Assembly: GCA_032358165.1 (NCBI GenBank)
Contig: JAALGY010000012.1
Coordinates: 3,286,001 to 3,350,000 of the forward strand
DNA: 64,000 nt
DNA from: Diplosphaera chodatii
Taxonomy: Eukaryota; Chlorophyta; Trebouxiophyceae; Prasiolales; Stichococcaceae
Direction of reading: 5' to 3'
Each line of letters begins with the position of its first letter. Position 1 is the first letter of the stretch. This document shows positions 12,202-23,069 of this stretch, piece by piece. The position numbers and the translations under genes are program-made. A model generated the notes under the pieces. It had not been told where the DNA came from, did not search any database, and saw nothing but the letters and a program-made list of their open reading frames with translations.

Positions 12202-15200
12202 CCAGCAGCCAGCCACAGCAGTAGTGGCGGCAGCGGACGTACTGCTGGTGGCACAGCAAGCAGCTCGGCAGGGAAGGCGGCGGACAGCAGCTGCCAGGAA
12301 GATCAGCTGACGGTTGCACACAGAATGTATTTGCTCACGAGAACGGTGCCATTCGCCTCTCAGGCCCTGGACGAGGACGAGGGTTTGGACCCCGCCGCAT
12401 GGCCGGCATGGCAGCCCTGGATCGAAGCCGTCACCTGCTGCCTCCAAGGGCTGCTGAAAGTTGCGGTCTACATGGCGGCAGGGTCACACAGCCTCAAGGC
12501 AATGGTGTACAGCGCCACATCCATGGCGCTCATCCCCGCGCAGCACATCCTGTGCGTGGCCACCGCCAGCGGAATGCCGGCCCTGCAGCGGCGGCCAGTG
12601 CCGGCGTTGCTTGCCAATGTTACAGCAGCCTGCAGCCTCAGCCCAGCGACGTTCGGCCAGGAGCCCAGGGAGTATGCGAAGACGCGGTTCGGTGTGGCCG
12701 ACACCATGTGCGACGTCATTACAGCTGTGGCCACAGCAGTGGACATGTTCTATGGTGAGACAGCGCCGCTGCCGCCGCCGCCATGGACCCCTCAGCTGCT
12801 GCGCGTGGCCTGCTCTACCATCCCCTCGCTGCTGCGTGAGTGGCTTCCTTGTGTCGGTCCTGACGACCCCACCCTGACTTCCTTCAGACAACAGCCTTGT
12901 TGCCCCTTGGCTGCTCGTAGCACTGTGCTGCACTGTGGCAACAACCATGGACAGCCGAGCCACTGGCCCTTTCGTCAACTATATGCAACATCCATCGTAC
13001 TGCTACTCGCCCTGCGCAGGTGTGTCTGAAGACCTGGAGTGCAGCATTTGGCAGCAGGAACTGCGTGCTGCATCCTCCGACCCAGCAGCGACGGCCGCTG
13101 AACCTGACCCTCCGGCCTGGCACTTGCTGCAGCAGCTGTCCCAGGCAATTTGGCTGCTGCAGATGGCCTTGCCGCTGCCTGCCGAGTCGCTGGACGCCCC
13201 TAAACTTGCAATAGGTGGGGCCTGCAGTACTTGCAACAAAAAGGACGTACATCGGTAAAACAGCAGTCTGCCACTGGTCATGGGTTGCACAGCAGTAGCC
13301 CATTGTTGACCTGCGAACCCTTGATACTGCGTGCGTAAGCAAACCAATATGCTGGGTGTAGGCCAACCCTCTGCAGCCTGGGCAACATGTTAGCACCAGG
13401 AAACAAGCCCTTCAGCACTTCAATCAGAATATTTTTGTAGTGCAACATGCATGCAATGTTGCCAAATGTCAATAGATCCGACCTTATCTGTGCAGACCTG
13501 ATGGTCGCGCTGGCGCCGTTGCCAGCGGCCCACAGGCGCCCACGGCAGCGGCGGCTGGCGGAGGGGGCGTACGGGTCGCTTTACTGGGCCTGTTCCACGC
13601 TGGCTCTGCTACTGCAGGGCAGCGCTGCTGCGCGGGCGGCCGTCTCAGGCGTTGGCGGCAGCAGCAGCTGGGCAGATGTTGCAGCAACTATCAGACAGGT
13701 GCGTCCGGCACCTGCGGCAGGGCAGAATGCAGATGATCAGGCTGCCAGATGGTCTCATTCAGCATTTGCAAGCGACTGGATGCTCATCGCCAAGTGGTTT
13801 CCCATCTCCCCACGATCAGCCCTGTCCCCCCAATGATAGCATCCCTCATGAACCGAAAGCTGAAAATTGAGCACCGCAGCAACATTCCTGCCAATCAATG
13901 ATGGTACACCAGCGTTCTGGAAGGGCCAGCCTACATCTGAGGTGTCGCATGTGCAGGCGCTGCCACATGAGACCCCGGAGGTGCAGCAGCTCATATCGCC
14001 TATGAGCCTTTTTGTCAAGGCAGCCCTGCAGCAGGTGGACAGTGCGCTGGCAGGGCAGCAGGAAGCAGCTGCAGCTGTTGGTGCGGTGAGCGGGCACCGT
14101 GGTGAAGGAACTGCACGCGGCGCTGCACCTGAGCTGTTGTAGTGGTCTGCTGCTGCTGTGCCCGCAGCACAATTGATGCAGAGCTGTGCAAGTACGCATG
14201 TGAGCCTGGGACCAGTGGCCTGCTTGCAGCAGGACGCAGCCGCCAAACCGCCGACCCGACGCCAGGGCGGGCGGAAGCAGAAGGCGGCCACTGCGGTGCC
14301 GGACCGCACGGCAGACGGCGCAGAAGCAGCGATGCGCGCTTTGCTGCTGGTGAGTGTTGCTGTCAGCTCTGCTTGCGGCCGCCCTGCACTGTAAACTTGC
14401 TACCTGTGCTGTGGCCCAACAATTGGTACCAACAGACTGTACTGGCTCCGGCATGTAGCAAGAAAGGACACCATTATTGTCAACGTTTGTAGGAAGAGGA
14501 GGAGGCAGCTGCGGCTGCACAGCACAAGGCTGCCCCGACGAAGCCCAAGAGTAAGCAGGCGGCAAAGGCGGCAGCAGCCGCAGCCAAGGCACAGAGCACA
14601 GCAGCGGCAACTACAGGGCCTTTGGCGGCGGCAGTGAGTGCAGGTTCAGCAGCAACAGCGGGCCCGGCAGCAGCAGCAGGTACAGCGGCAGCACCAGGCA
14701 CAGCAGGTAAAGCGGGTGCCATGGCCGGAGGGGATGCAGCTGTGCCGGCAGCGCTGCCGGCGGTCCAGCAGTGGATGCTGTGCCCCATCACGCAGGTGTG
14801 TGCATCGTCGCCAGGGCAGCCTGCTGCATCGCCACTATGGCACCTGCGCCTGCTTGGAACACCGGCAGCAGCAGCCATGTGCACTGCACACATTGTAGTC
14901 AACGCCTCCTGTGCAGAGATCTAAACAGCCAAGCAGTTGCTTGGCGCCTGTGCAGCACTTTGGTTGTGTCATGTATGTGTATGGCTGTGGCCAACAACTG
15001 TCATCTTGTGTGGCGCCCAAGACTCTGTTCTGCGGTTCAGTAGCCATGATCGGCCATGCAGGAGGTGATGCGGGACCCGGTGCTGTGCGAGGCGGACGGG
15101 CAGACCTACGAGCGGGCCGCCATCGCCGCCTGGCTGCAGCAGCACGGCACATGCTTCGTGAGCAAGGCGCCGGCACAGACCTACAACCTGCTACCAAACC

Positions 15201-15238
15201 ACATGCTGCGCAGCATCATTCAGGCGTCGCAGCAGTGA
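10443..15238 (+). CDS. U-box E3 ubiquitin ligase paralog U3
   Basis: Nine exons: 10443-10577, 10833-11062, 11454-12835, 13020-13214, 13496-13698, 13957-14085, 14233-14349, 14493-14795 and 15062-15238, about 956 residues, all open and in phase. The ATG at 10443 falls at the left edge of the homologue of exon 0, so this copy seems to start one exon later than its siblings. Residues 46-121 match exon A (DWLLDKG to APACLR). Residues about 122-582 are the long variable exon B, with a run of 11 Ala from a GCA repeat. Residues about 759-797 carry a basic segment and AEAAMRALLL. An EEEEAAAAA Ala/Lys-rich linker precedes the U-box at about 889-955 (VQQWMLCPITQ, EVMRDPVLCEADGQTYERA). Exons F to H of this gene are copied at 21.6-22.6 kb. 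Confidence 0.87.
12169..12201 (+). repeat. (GCA)n microsatellite encoding poly-Ala in U3
   Basis: Eleven GCA triplets in frame in exon B of U3, giving an alanine run between two conserved helical blocks. Length change here would alter the protein without shifting frame. Confidence 0.85.
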
Positions 15239-15291
15239 TTGTATCATAAACTTCATAGTAGGATGGTGCGGTGGTAGGTTTGTTGGGTGGG

Positions 15292-15296
15292 TGTAA
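15292..15296 (+). promoter_or_regulatory. TGTAA polyadenylation signal of U3
   Basis: TGTAA begins 54 nt after the U3 stop codon, a typical chlorophyte poly(A) signal distance. Confidence 0.6.
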
Positions 15297-15538
15297 CAGT
15301 TAAGTAGGATCTCAAGGTACAGATGCCAACACATGTCGGCGTTCCTGAGCGAGCATGCTCAAAAGCTTGCCTCTGTTGCGCACTTGTGGCAAGGCTGTTT
15401 GGGGTCAGCAGCAGTTGCGTTGCCGACGTTCTTCAAGATGACGCAGGCCTGCTTGCAGTCCCTTCCCTCCTGATCAGGAGTCGTGGTTCGACTGCCATCA
15501 CCGTTGCCTACTAAAGGTCCTGTCGTCACCGCCTTTCC

Positions 15539-15552
15539 TATAACTGGCGGCA
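15539..15552 (+). promoter_or_regulatory. TATAACTGGCGGCA motif, possible promoter element of F1
   Basis: Partner of the motif at 9908-9921 with one base different, 559 bp before the F1 start codon. The function is inferred from its repeated placement and is not demonstrated. Confidence 0.3.
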
Positions 15553-16097
15553 ATTAAAGTACTTAACCTTTCAAAACCCTCACGCTTGCAGCTGAGGATC
15601 ATGGGCTTTCAGACTGCATTACAGAGAGGCGACAAAATCACCCGCTTCATCATGACTGATGCATACATGACACCCGTCAGTCCGTTGCATCACGCAGATC
15701 ACAGCTGCAGCTGCGGCTAAGGGCATTCTGATTGATAGCGCAGAAGCAAGCCCAGCACGCATCGCAGACACTGCTCTTTGAAGCAGCAGTGCACGAGACT
15801 ATCTAGGCGACAAAGGACCTCGCAAGAGCATCACAAGTGAGTGGATCTGCATGGCTGGGTGTGGGCACTGCTGTATGTGCTGGCTGCCAGCCTGCAGAAA
15901 ACCTTGCCTCGTCCTGGACTGCGTGCATGCATGAAATATTGTTCCAGACCGATGCTGTTCGTGATGCAATACAGTGCAGCAGCGTGCGTGCGTGATGATA
16001 TGCGCACGCAACTGGAATGAACAGCAGGTTGCAGAGGTGACCTTAGCTCGCTTGGGCTGCGCAGGAGCTGACCAGCGTGTCGCCATTGCAAGCAAGG

Positions 16098-19000
16098 ATG
16101 GGTCCGGATGCAGCCTGCAAGACATCCATAAGAGATCTGCCCCCGGAGATACTGGTGCACATCTGCAGCTTGCTGCAGGACTCTAATGATCTTGCAAGCG
16201 CCCATTTGGTGGACACCAGGTGTGTGGGCGCTGACAGGAAGGTGCCATTATGATGAAGCCATAAAGAAGTGTTATACATGCATGAACGCTGCTGTACGGA
16301 TATCAGGACCGCACAAAACTTCACAGAGTCGGAGCTATAGTGAGGACTTCGTCTGGTGCAGGTTTTGCGTCGCAGCGCGGGCTGCACTGCACGCTGCCTT
16401 TCCACAGAACTTCGGTTTCCTCGAGCTGGCGCAGCAGCACCACTACCCGCTACGCCAGCTCAGCACAACTGGCCTCGGCCTGCCCTTTTGCGACCTGTTG
16501 GCTTCGTACCTTGCAGAGGTGCAGAACAACACAGATAGAGGTGCAGGATGATGACATGACATGTTGTGATCTGGTGCCGCTGTCACACACCAAGCAGCGT
16601 TCTCATCAAGCATATATAGGACCTGGAGCCGTGCCGAGTGCAGCAGTCCTTGCTGGCAGCTGCAGATCAGGGTCTATCACATGCTGCGAAATCGGCATAG
16701 CAACAGACACATAGCTTGAAGTCAGGGCGTCAAGTGTGCAGGCGCCCAGCACCCTGACGTACCTGGATGTCGCCACGGGATGGGATTGTGGCTATGCGGC
16801 GCAAAGCAGCAGTCATCGGATGCGCCCAACGTATGCCCCGCTGGTCGATGTGCTCCAGGGCATCTCCAGCCTGCGCCGTCTGTCCTGCCAGGTGCGTGCG
16901 CCCAACCCCAGCGCTGCTTCAGACATATGCTCCCCGGTTCCTCCGTGCAAGTGCCTCAGTCCAGAACACTTTGCTCGGGACTGCGCACATATACCATTGT
17001 GCGTGTTTGTCTTTCTTGTGGGTGACCTCCAATGCCTATGCAGCCCGGGCCCATGACATGACAATGTTGGATGTGTAGCCATGTCCGAGCACATGCATGC
17101 ACACAGATTTCAGGTGTATATTGCTTCCTGCTGCATGGGCCTCGCAAAGCGGCAGGGATGTCGGCACCGCATGGGGTTGTATGAGGGTCTGTACATGGTG
17201 TACTGCAAGGTACCAGAGGACGACGACAGTAGCGACGACCTCGACTTCCTGCAGACGCAGCTTGCTGGCCTGAGCGAGCTATCTCTTGTCTTCAATTATT
17301 CATGGGGTTTCAACTATGTGCACCAGGTAAGTAGGTGCGGCATGTTGCTGCCACCAATCGGTTTCCTACATAATCTGCCTGGCGCATGTACTATCTGCAG
17401 ATGTATGTGATGTAGCAGATGACGCCCGCTCAGCAGGCTTACTCATAGCATACAGCAGCTCACCATGTGCAGGGTCTAAGCCGTTTGACGAATCTGACAC
17501 GTCTCACAATCGACCTGCCCGCTGCAACCCACTGTCCGCCCCTCTGTGTGATTGCTGGGCTGACAACGCTGCAGGATTTGTGGATCCCGCCGCCACTTCA
17601 TGCATCGTTCTTCTTGGCGCTCAGGTATAGTAGGGCAAGTTGCAGTGCAGCAGGCGGCCTCCAGCTCAAGTACAGACAGTGGTGTTAATGTGGCGCGCGG
17701 TGCTCTCATGTGCGCAACGCATGAAACGGTCTGCTGTTGACATGCAGGAAGCTGACTTCTCTCGGCATTGGCAACAAGGAAACAGAGAAGCCAGGTCCTG
17801 GGACAGATGACGACATAGCTGCGCTGGCACCAGCGCTCCCGCAGCTTCGAAAGCTGCAGTTCATGGGCTTTGCAGGGTCGGCAACCGATGCAGGTTTGAT
17901 GTACACAGCCTGCAAAAATTGCGCATCCATGTCTGGTTGCGCATGCAGACGGAACACCCTGGTTGTTGCAGAGCACCTTGCGAAAGCTTCAATAGATCCA
18001 ATTACACTTTTAACGGTGAGAACGTTTTACAACATGCAGGCCTATCCCAATTGTCATGCCTGAGCAACATGCGAGACATGAGCTTGACAGACTCTTGTAA
18101 AAGATGCACGCACAGGGGCCTGATAGCAGCACTTGCGACCATGACAGGTACTACATTGTATGCACGTGCATGATGCAGCCGCTGGTCAGATTTATGCTTG
18201 AGTTTCGATGCCTCATGATACAAGTGCATGTTCATTCGTAGCACCAGTCACTGCGGCATGCATACATCCGCATTGATATGTGCACTGGTGCAGGCCTTGA
18301 CGCGCTGAGCCTCTCTTACACGGGCTGGTCAGGCTCTAGCTTCATGACGCAGCAGGCTTTGGCTGGCATGGCCCACCGCACCAGCCTCACGGCCCTGCAC
18401 GTCATTGGTCTTGACCAGAGAGCCTACGGCAGGTGCGGGTGCAAGGCACATGGTCTGTGTGCCATTCACTACACGCCGAATATGGGCAGTTCCGGAACTG
18501 CTAAACATGGGGCTCACCTAACTCGGAGCTGGCTTCATATATCAGCAGAAGTGCCCTGGTGCATGCAACTGACTAGAATCATGTTGTAGGGTTTCTGCCT
18601 TGGCATGCACGACATGTCTGCGAGTGTCTGCAGGATGTGATCATGCCAAGGCAGAGCGGCTGACCAGACGCGTGTGTGCATGAACCTGCAGCGCCACATA
18701 TGGCATGCTCAAGGCCCTGGGTCCTCGGCTTCGGCACCTGACAATAGGATATGCCTATGCCGACCTCACGTGCCGCCCAGCAGAACCCCAAGACAGCCTG
18801 GTGCATGCAATCCTCAGGCACTGCCGGCTGCTGAAAAACCTGCGGCTGACTGATTACTTGCCGCCTGACAACAACTCACAGGTTTGTCCTGCATCAGCAA
18901 TCTGTTGCACCAGCAGTCCTGTAATGTCACATTGCTCACACATGTGTGTCATCATTGGGTCTGCAAGGGCGTGTAAAGCATGCACGTACACTGTACGGCT

Positions 19001-20551
19001 GGCAGCTTGATGTCTCGTAGCATATCGTCTGTGTTCTGATAGCAGGAGATGGTCGGTGAGTCACTCCCATGCTGCACCCACCTATGCTTGTCATACCCTT
19101 CAAATGCAGAGGTGTGCTGATGGCCACACATTCGTTGAGAGCGCGTGCGCACAGCAAGCAGTGTGTGTGTGGACTGTGCATGACTACACCTAGCAATGCT
19201 TCTGCTCCAAGTCTTGCAGCTGCCGAGCCATCCAATGGTGTGCAGGTATCGGTGGTGGGTGGGGTTCACGGGCTCTTGCGACTGCAGCTACTTCTTGGAG
19301 ACGAATTCTTCACCAAGGAAATCTGCCTTATGTCAATCATCAAAGGTGTGTCTAGTTACTTACTTGGGACTCAATACCAGCGTCTCCTGCATTTTGGCAT
19401 CATGCAGGCTTGATAAGCTTCGCAGATGCATGTTTTCAGCATAAAGATTACCCACTTCAGAATGCTTTGCAGGTCTGCAAGCTCTGGTGCACCTACAGTG
19501 CGTCAGTATTGAGATCCATCCCGCGTACTACATGATGGACTTACTTCTCTGTATGCTGGAGGTATGTGGGAAGTGTCAGTGCACAGGTGTCGCCTTGCGT
19601 ACACATCTGGCAGTCATTGCGCTTGCTCAGTATGTAGCTAGGTGGTGTGCAGTCAAGATGCTGTCTTTCAGCTGATGCTGTGCTGCCGCAAGCAATGGCT
19701 TCCTGCAGCCGACTCACCTGGCTGCAGCTCTCCGGCAACCACCGTGCATTCATCAAAGTAAGTATCAGTCAGCTGACAGGGGACCCGTGGTGTGCAAGTA
19801 CAAGCCCTAACGCTGTTGTATAAGCACGCTCTCTACATGTGGCCAAATACGTGCCGTATACCGTCACCCTGGGCTTGACGCAACCTACCTGCATGCTGCC
19901 TCATCTGTCTGTCTGAATGCTAGGCATTGTGCTGGCGCCCAGGATATAAGCCCCAGTGGCGACGGCCTCCGCGCGGTGCACCTGCGGGCGCTGGCGGCGC
20001 TGCCGCGGCTGACGGCGCTGAACACGTACCACCTGTGCTGGGACCGTGGCGCCCTCGCACTGGGGCCCGCGTGGCTGGCGGCCCGCCTGCCTCGCCTGCG
20101 CGTGCTGAACGTGTGGACAGAAGTGCTGGTGCGACTGTGGTGCCTTCTTGCGAATGGCCTGAACCCTCGCAAGTCGTCTAACGTCGACGGGTTTGGACAC
20201 TGCATGCACGCACACTACCTTGCGCCTCCCAGCTGCTGTCAGCAGAGTGCTCAATTGCCCTCCCCCTGTATCTGGACACTTGCAGCCATGCCCAGAATGA
20301 GTACTCGCAGGCTGGCAGCTTTCAGCAACTGGTGTCACAGGTGATGGCACCCAAGCTACTGACCACTTCAAGCGTTTAATGCGCTACCATAGGCTCCAGC
20401 AGCAACTGGCGATGCATCGCTGCTGGACGACCTCAGTCACGTAGCCACCTACGAGCTGCTGGACCTGCCGGGGCGGCGGCTGCGGCGGTGGCCGCGGCGC
20501 ACCACCCTGGGGTCTCAGCCCGCGCGTGTCCCCTGGGACATGCCGGAGTAG
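16098..20551 (+). CDS. F-box/leucine-rich-repeat protein F1; one 2-nt frameshift in exon 12
   Basis: Predicted SCF substrate receptor: the F-box would bind SKP1 and the LRRs would bind a target. The start ATG at 16098 leads after 12 codons to an F-box (LPPEILVHICSLLQD, then NDLASAHLVDTR). Fourteen exons match F2: 16098-16219, 16362-16518, 16742-16891, 17210-17326, 17473-17624, 17748-17893, 18040-18147, 18294-18432, 18692-18881, 19246-19345, 19473-19561, 19672-19757, 19943-20128 and 20393-20551. LRR-like stretches include GLSRLTNLTRLTIDLP, LPQLRKLQFMGFAG, LTALHVIGL and LRALAALPRLTALN. The end is basic (LPGRRLRRWPRRT) and closes with WDMPE. Exon 12 is 86 nt, and its LTWLQL frame does not join exon 11, a +2 nt difference from F2. 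The product is therefore about 632 residues if repaired by splicing, or truncated if not. The left border of exon 4 is less certain. Confidence 0.75.
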
Positions 20552-21037
20552 GTTGCGACGCTGATTGTGTGGAGGGTGAGCAGCAGCAGCCGTGTGCAGA
20601 TCGGACGCAGCCAGAGAAGCGGCGCGGCTATGCAGTACCTTTCAGACAGGGACAGCACAAAGCGCATACTTCGGGCCAGCACACAACTGGTGTGGCTTGC
20701 GCAACATGCAGTGGTTGGGTAGCAAGCAGGATGGTCAGACTTGCGGCAATGGCCATGACTTTACACATGTCTGAAGTGAGTGCGCAGTCAGAACGTATGC
20801 ACGCAGGTGTCTCACCCGGTGCAACCTCGTTTGGGTCATCTATTGTGCTTGACCAATAATACCTGGGCTGTATAGAGCTAATTTTGTGCTGAAGTGGATA
20901 GCATGGTGTCATTTTCAAATGCAGTGTCTACCGACATCAGTGTTGCACGCAAACCGCCAGCAAATGCTTTTCCTCGGAGCATTACACTGATGCCAACCAA
21001 AAGGCTATCCTGAAACCAATTTCGATGCCGCAAGCGA
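20552..21037. other. 3' flank of F1
   Basis: About 485 bp with no gene. It aligns throughout with the F2 3' flank at 27334-27803 (shared TATGCAGTACCTTTCAGACA and GGTCATCTATTGTGCTTG), as expected from the segmental duplication. Confidence 0.7.
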
Positions 21038-21445
21038 TCACACCTCTGCTGCCTGAATGATGCTGCGCAGCGCGTGATTGGGTATCAGATTCTGTGTCTG
21101 CGCCGTCGGCGCCCCGCTGGCAAAGCACGTGCCGTCGTGTGCTGCTGCAGCCAGGCGGTGATGGCGGCCCGCTCGTAGGTCTGCCCGTCCGCCTTGCACA
21201 GCACCGGGTCCCTCATCACCTCCTACAGAGAGCAATACTGTGATACTGAGCCATACAACATGTGTGAGCCTCTCAATGCCATACTCAGCACCAACATGTG
21301 CATGTAGGAGTGGGCAGCTTACAGCAGGAGCCCGACCGACGGAGGTCGAGGGCCGAACCAGTGTGATGGGACACCACCTCATCCACTGCCAATCCGCTCC
21401 AGCAGTGCAAGCCCAGTCGAGCTTGCTGCTGTTGCTGCTGGGCAG
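21038..21445 (-). pseudogene. Broken U-box gene end (exon H and part of exon G), copy of U4
   Basis: Minus-strand remnant. 21038-21222 matches exon H (GAGGTGATGAGGGACCCGGT at the right end, TGA at 21038-21040) but is 185 nt instead of 177. Relative to U4 there is a 5-nt insertion after the codons for LQQH, which breaks the frame, and a further 3-nt insertion. From 21359 to about 21445 the sequence matches the 3' part of U4 exon G, including the QWMR-CPIT region. It then stops abruptly at the duplication junction, so exons -1 to F are missing. It cannot encode a complete U-box protein. Confidence 0.85.
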
Positions 21446-21597
21446 CTGCTGGTGCGGTGCACGGGTACCAACGTATAGCACCTGCAGATGGCGCTGCACA
21501 TAATGAGCTTGTGAAGTGGACAGCTGCTGCCTTGTCCGCAGCACAATTGCTTCAGAGCAGTGCATATGAGCTCATGAGAGTGGCCCACCTGCAGCAG

Positions 21598-22568
21598 AAC
21601 ACACGCAGCCGCCAGACTGCCGACCCGACGCCAGGGCTGGCGGAAGCAGACCACTGCAGTGCCGGACCGCACGGCAGTTGGCGCGGAAGCAGCAATGCGC
21701 GCGCGCTCTGCTGCTGGTGGGTGATGATGTCGGTCATGCCTGTTTGCGGCCGCCCTGCATTGTAGAGACGCAGTCTGCACTGTGACCCAGCATGTGGCAC
21801 AGCCAAATTGTGCATGCTCTAGCGTGTAGAAGCAAGAGGAGACCATAAACTTCAACGGCTGTAGGAAGAGGAAAAGGCAGCTGCGGCTACAAAGAGCAAG
21901 GCTGCCCCAACGAAGCCCAAGGGTAAACGGACGGCAAAGGCAGCAGCAGCCACAGCCACGGCACAGAGCACAGCTGCGTCAGCTGCGGAGCCGGCGACGG
22001 TGGCAGTGAGTGCAGGCGCAGCAGATATAGCAGGTACAGCAGCAGCGAGGGCCAGGTGCAGCAGGTGGAGCAGGCGCTGCGGCAGATGCAGATGGGACAG
22101 TGCCGGCAGCGTCCGGTCGGCGGCGGTCCAGCAATGGATGCCGGCTGTGTTCCATCACACAGGTGTGCAACTGCCACCCTGCATCACCATTTAGATAATC
22201 TGATATATACGTAGAGCACAGCTAGTGCTCGTGAGTGTAGCAGAAACTGCAGGCCTGAACTGCTCTGTGAGTGACGATGTGCTTATGCACGGTAAAGTGG
22301 CTTTGTCATGGTCCGTGGCTGCCTTCAAGTTGCAGGTATGGTGCCCAAAGCTGTTTTGTGGCCCAGAAGCAAGTTGTCTTCAGCCATGCAGGAGGTGATG
22401 CGGGACCTGGTGCTGTGCCAGGCGGACGGGCAGACCTACGAGCGGGCCGCCATCACCGCCTGGCTGCAGCAGCACGGCACGTGCTTCATAAGCGGGGCGC
22501 CGGCACATACCCACAACCTGCTACCGAACCACGCGCTGCGCAGCATCATCCAGGCGTCGCAGCCATGA
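21598..22568 (+). pseudogene. Partial copy of U3 exons F, G and H
   Basis: Sequence from about 21480 aligns with the U3 E-F intron onward. Exon F' (21598-21716, 119 nt instead of 117) and exon G' (21865-22162, 298 nt) have lost frame through small insertions and deletions. Exon H' (22392-22568) is an open 177-nt U-box exon, but EVMRDP has become EVMRDL, replacing a proline conserved in U-boxes. Exons -1 to E are absent, so this is a truncated by-product of the segmental duplication. An independent short transcript starting at the ATG at 22386 is possible but has no support. Confidence 0.82.
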
Positions 22569-23069
22569 CAGTACATTGCAGTCGGAACGGAATGCCATGG
22601 TGGCACAGGTGTGCTGGCTCGGTCAAGGTCCTCTAGGACATGTGTCTGTTACACAATTGCCAGCGTATTGCAGTGTTCCGGGCAAACATGGCGACGGTCG
22701 TACATCAGGTCCAACTAGTGCAATCAGATCCAGCAGCGCGCACGCATGCGCCAATGTATGCAAGTTTGTGAATATCTTCGTTAGTCCAGGTGGTCACCCA
22801 CCACTCTGCTCACTCTTCATGGCCGGTATGGTTGTCGGTCGCCAGCAGAAAGTCTCCATGCTTCCATCGTATGTATTATCGGCGGTAGTCAATGTACAAG
22901 CTGCACACCCAACGAAGTTCAGTGAACATTACGATGCAGGAGCACATCGGTCACGCACCTCGTGAATAAAGCTGATACAGGACGCGGCTTGCACAAATGT
23001 GACGGCAGCTGCCAGTGGCTTAACTCCGCCAAACAGCACTTGAACAGCACTTTGGCATTGTAGGGAGGT
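22569..23069. other. Intergenic region before F2
   Basis: About 500 bp. It lies where F1 has its upstream region. No supported exon or repeat was seen. Confidence 0.45.

Larger units (their letters stand above)
15239..16097. other. U3-F1 intergenic region
   Basis: About 860 bp with the U3 poly(A) signal at its left edge and a TATAACTGGCGGCA motif at 15539-15552. No supported coding exon. It should contain the F1 promoter. Confidence 0.5.
14100..21450. repeat. Segmental duplication copy 1 (U3 3' end, F1, minus U-box fragment)
   Basis: The block starts in the U3 E-F intron, includes U3 exons F to H, F1 and its 3' flank, and ends inside the minus-strand exon G fragment. Order, orientation and exon lengths match copy 2. 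Edges are approximate, read by eye. Confidence 0.8.
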
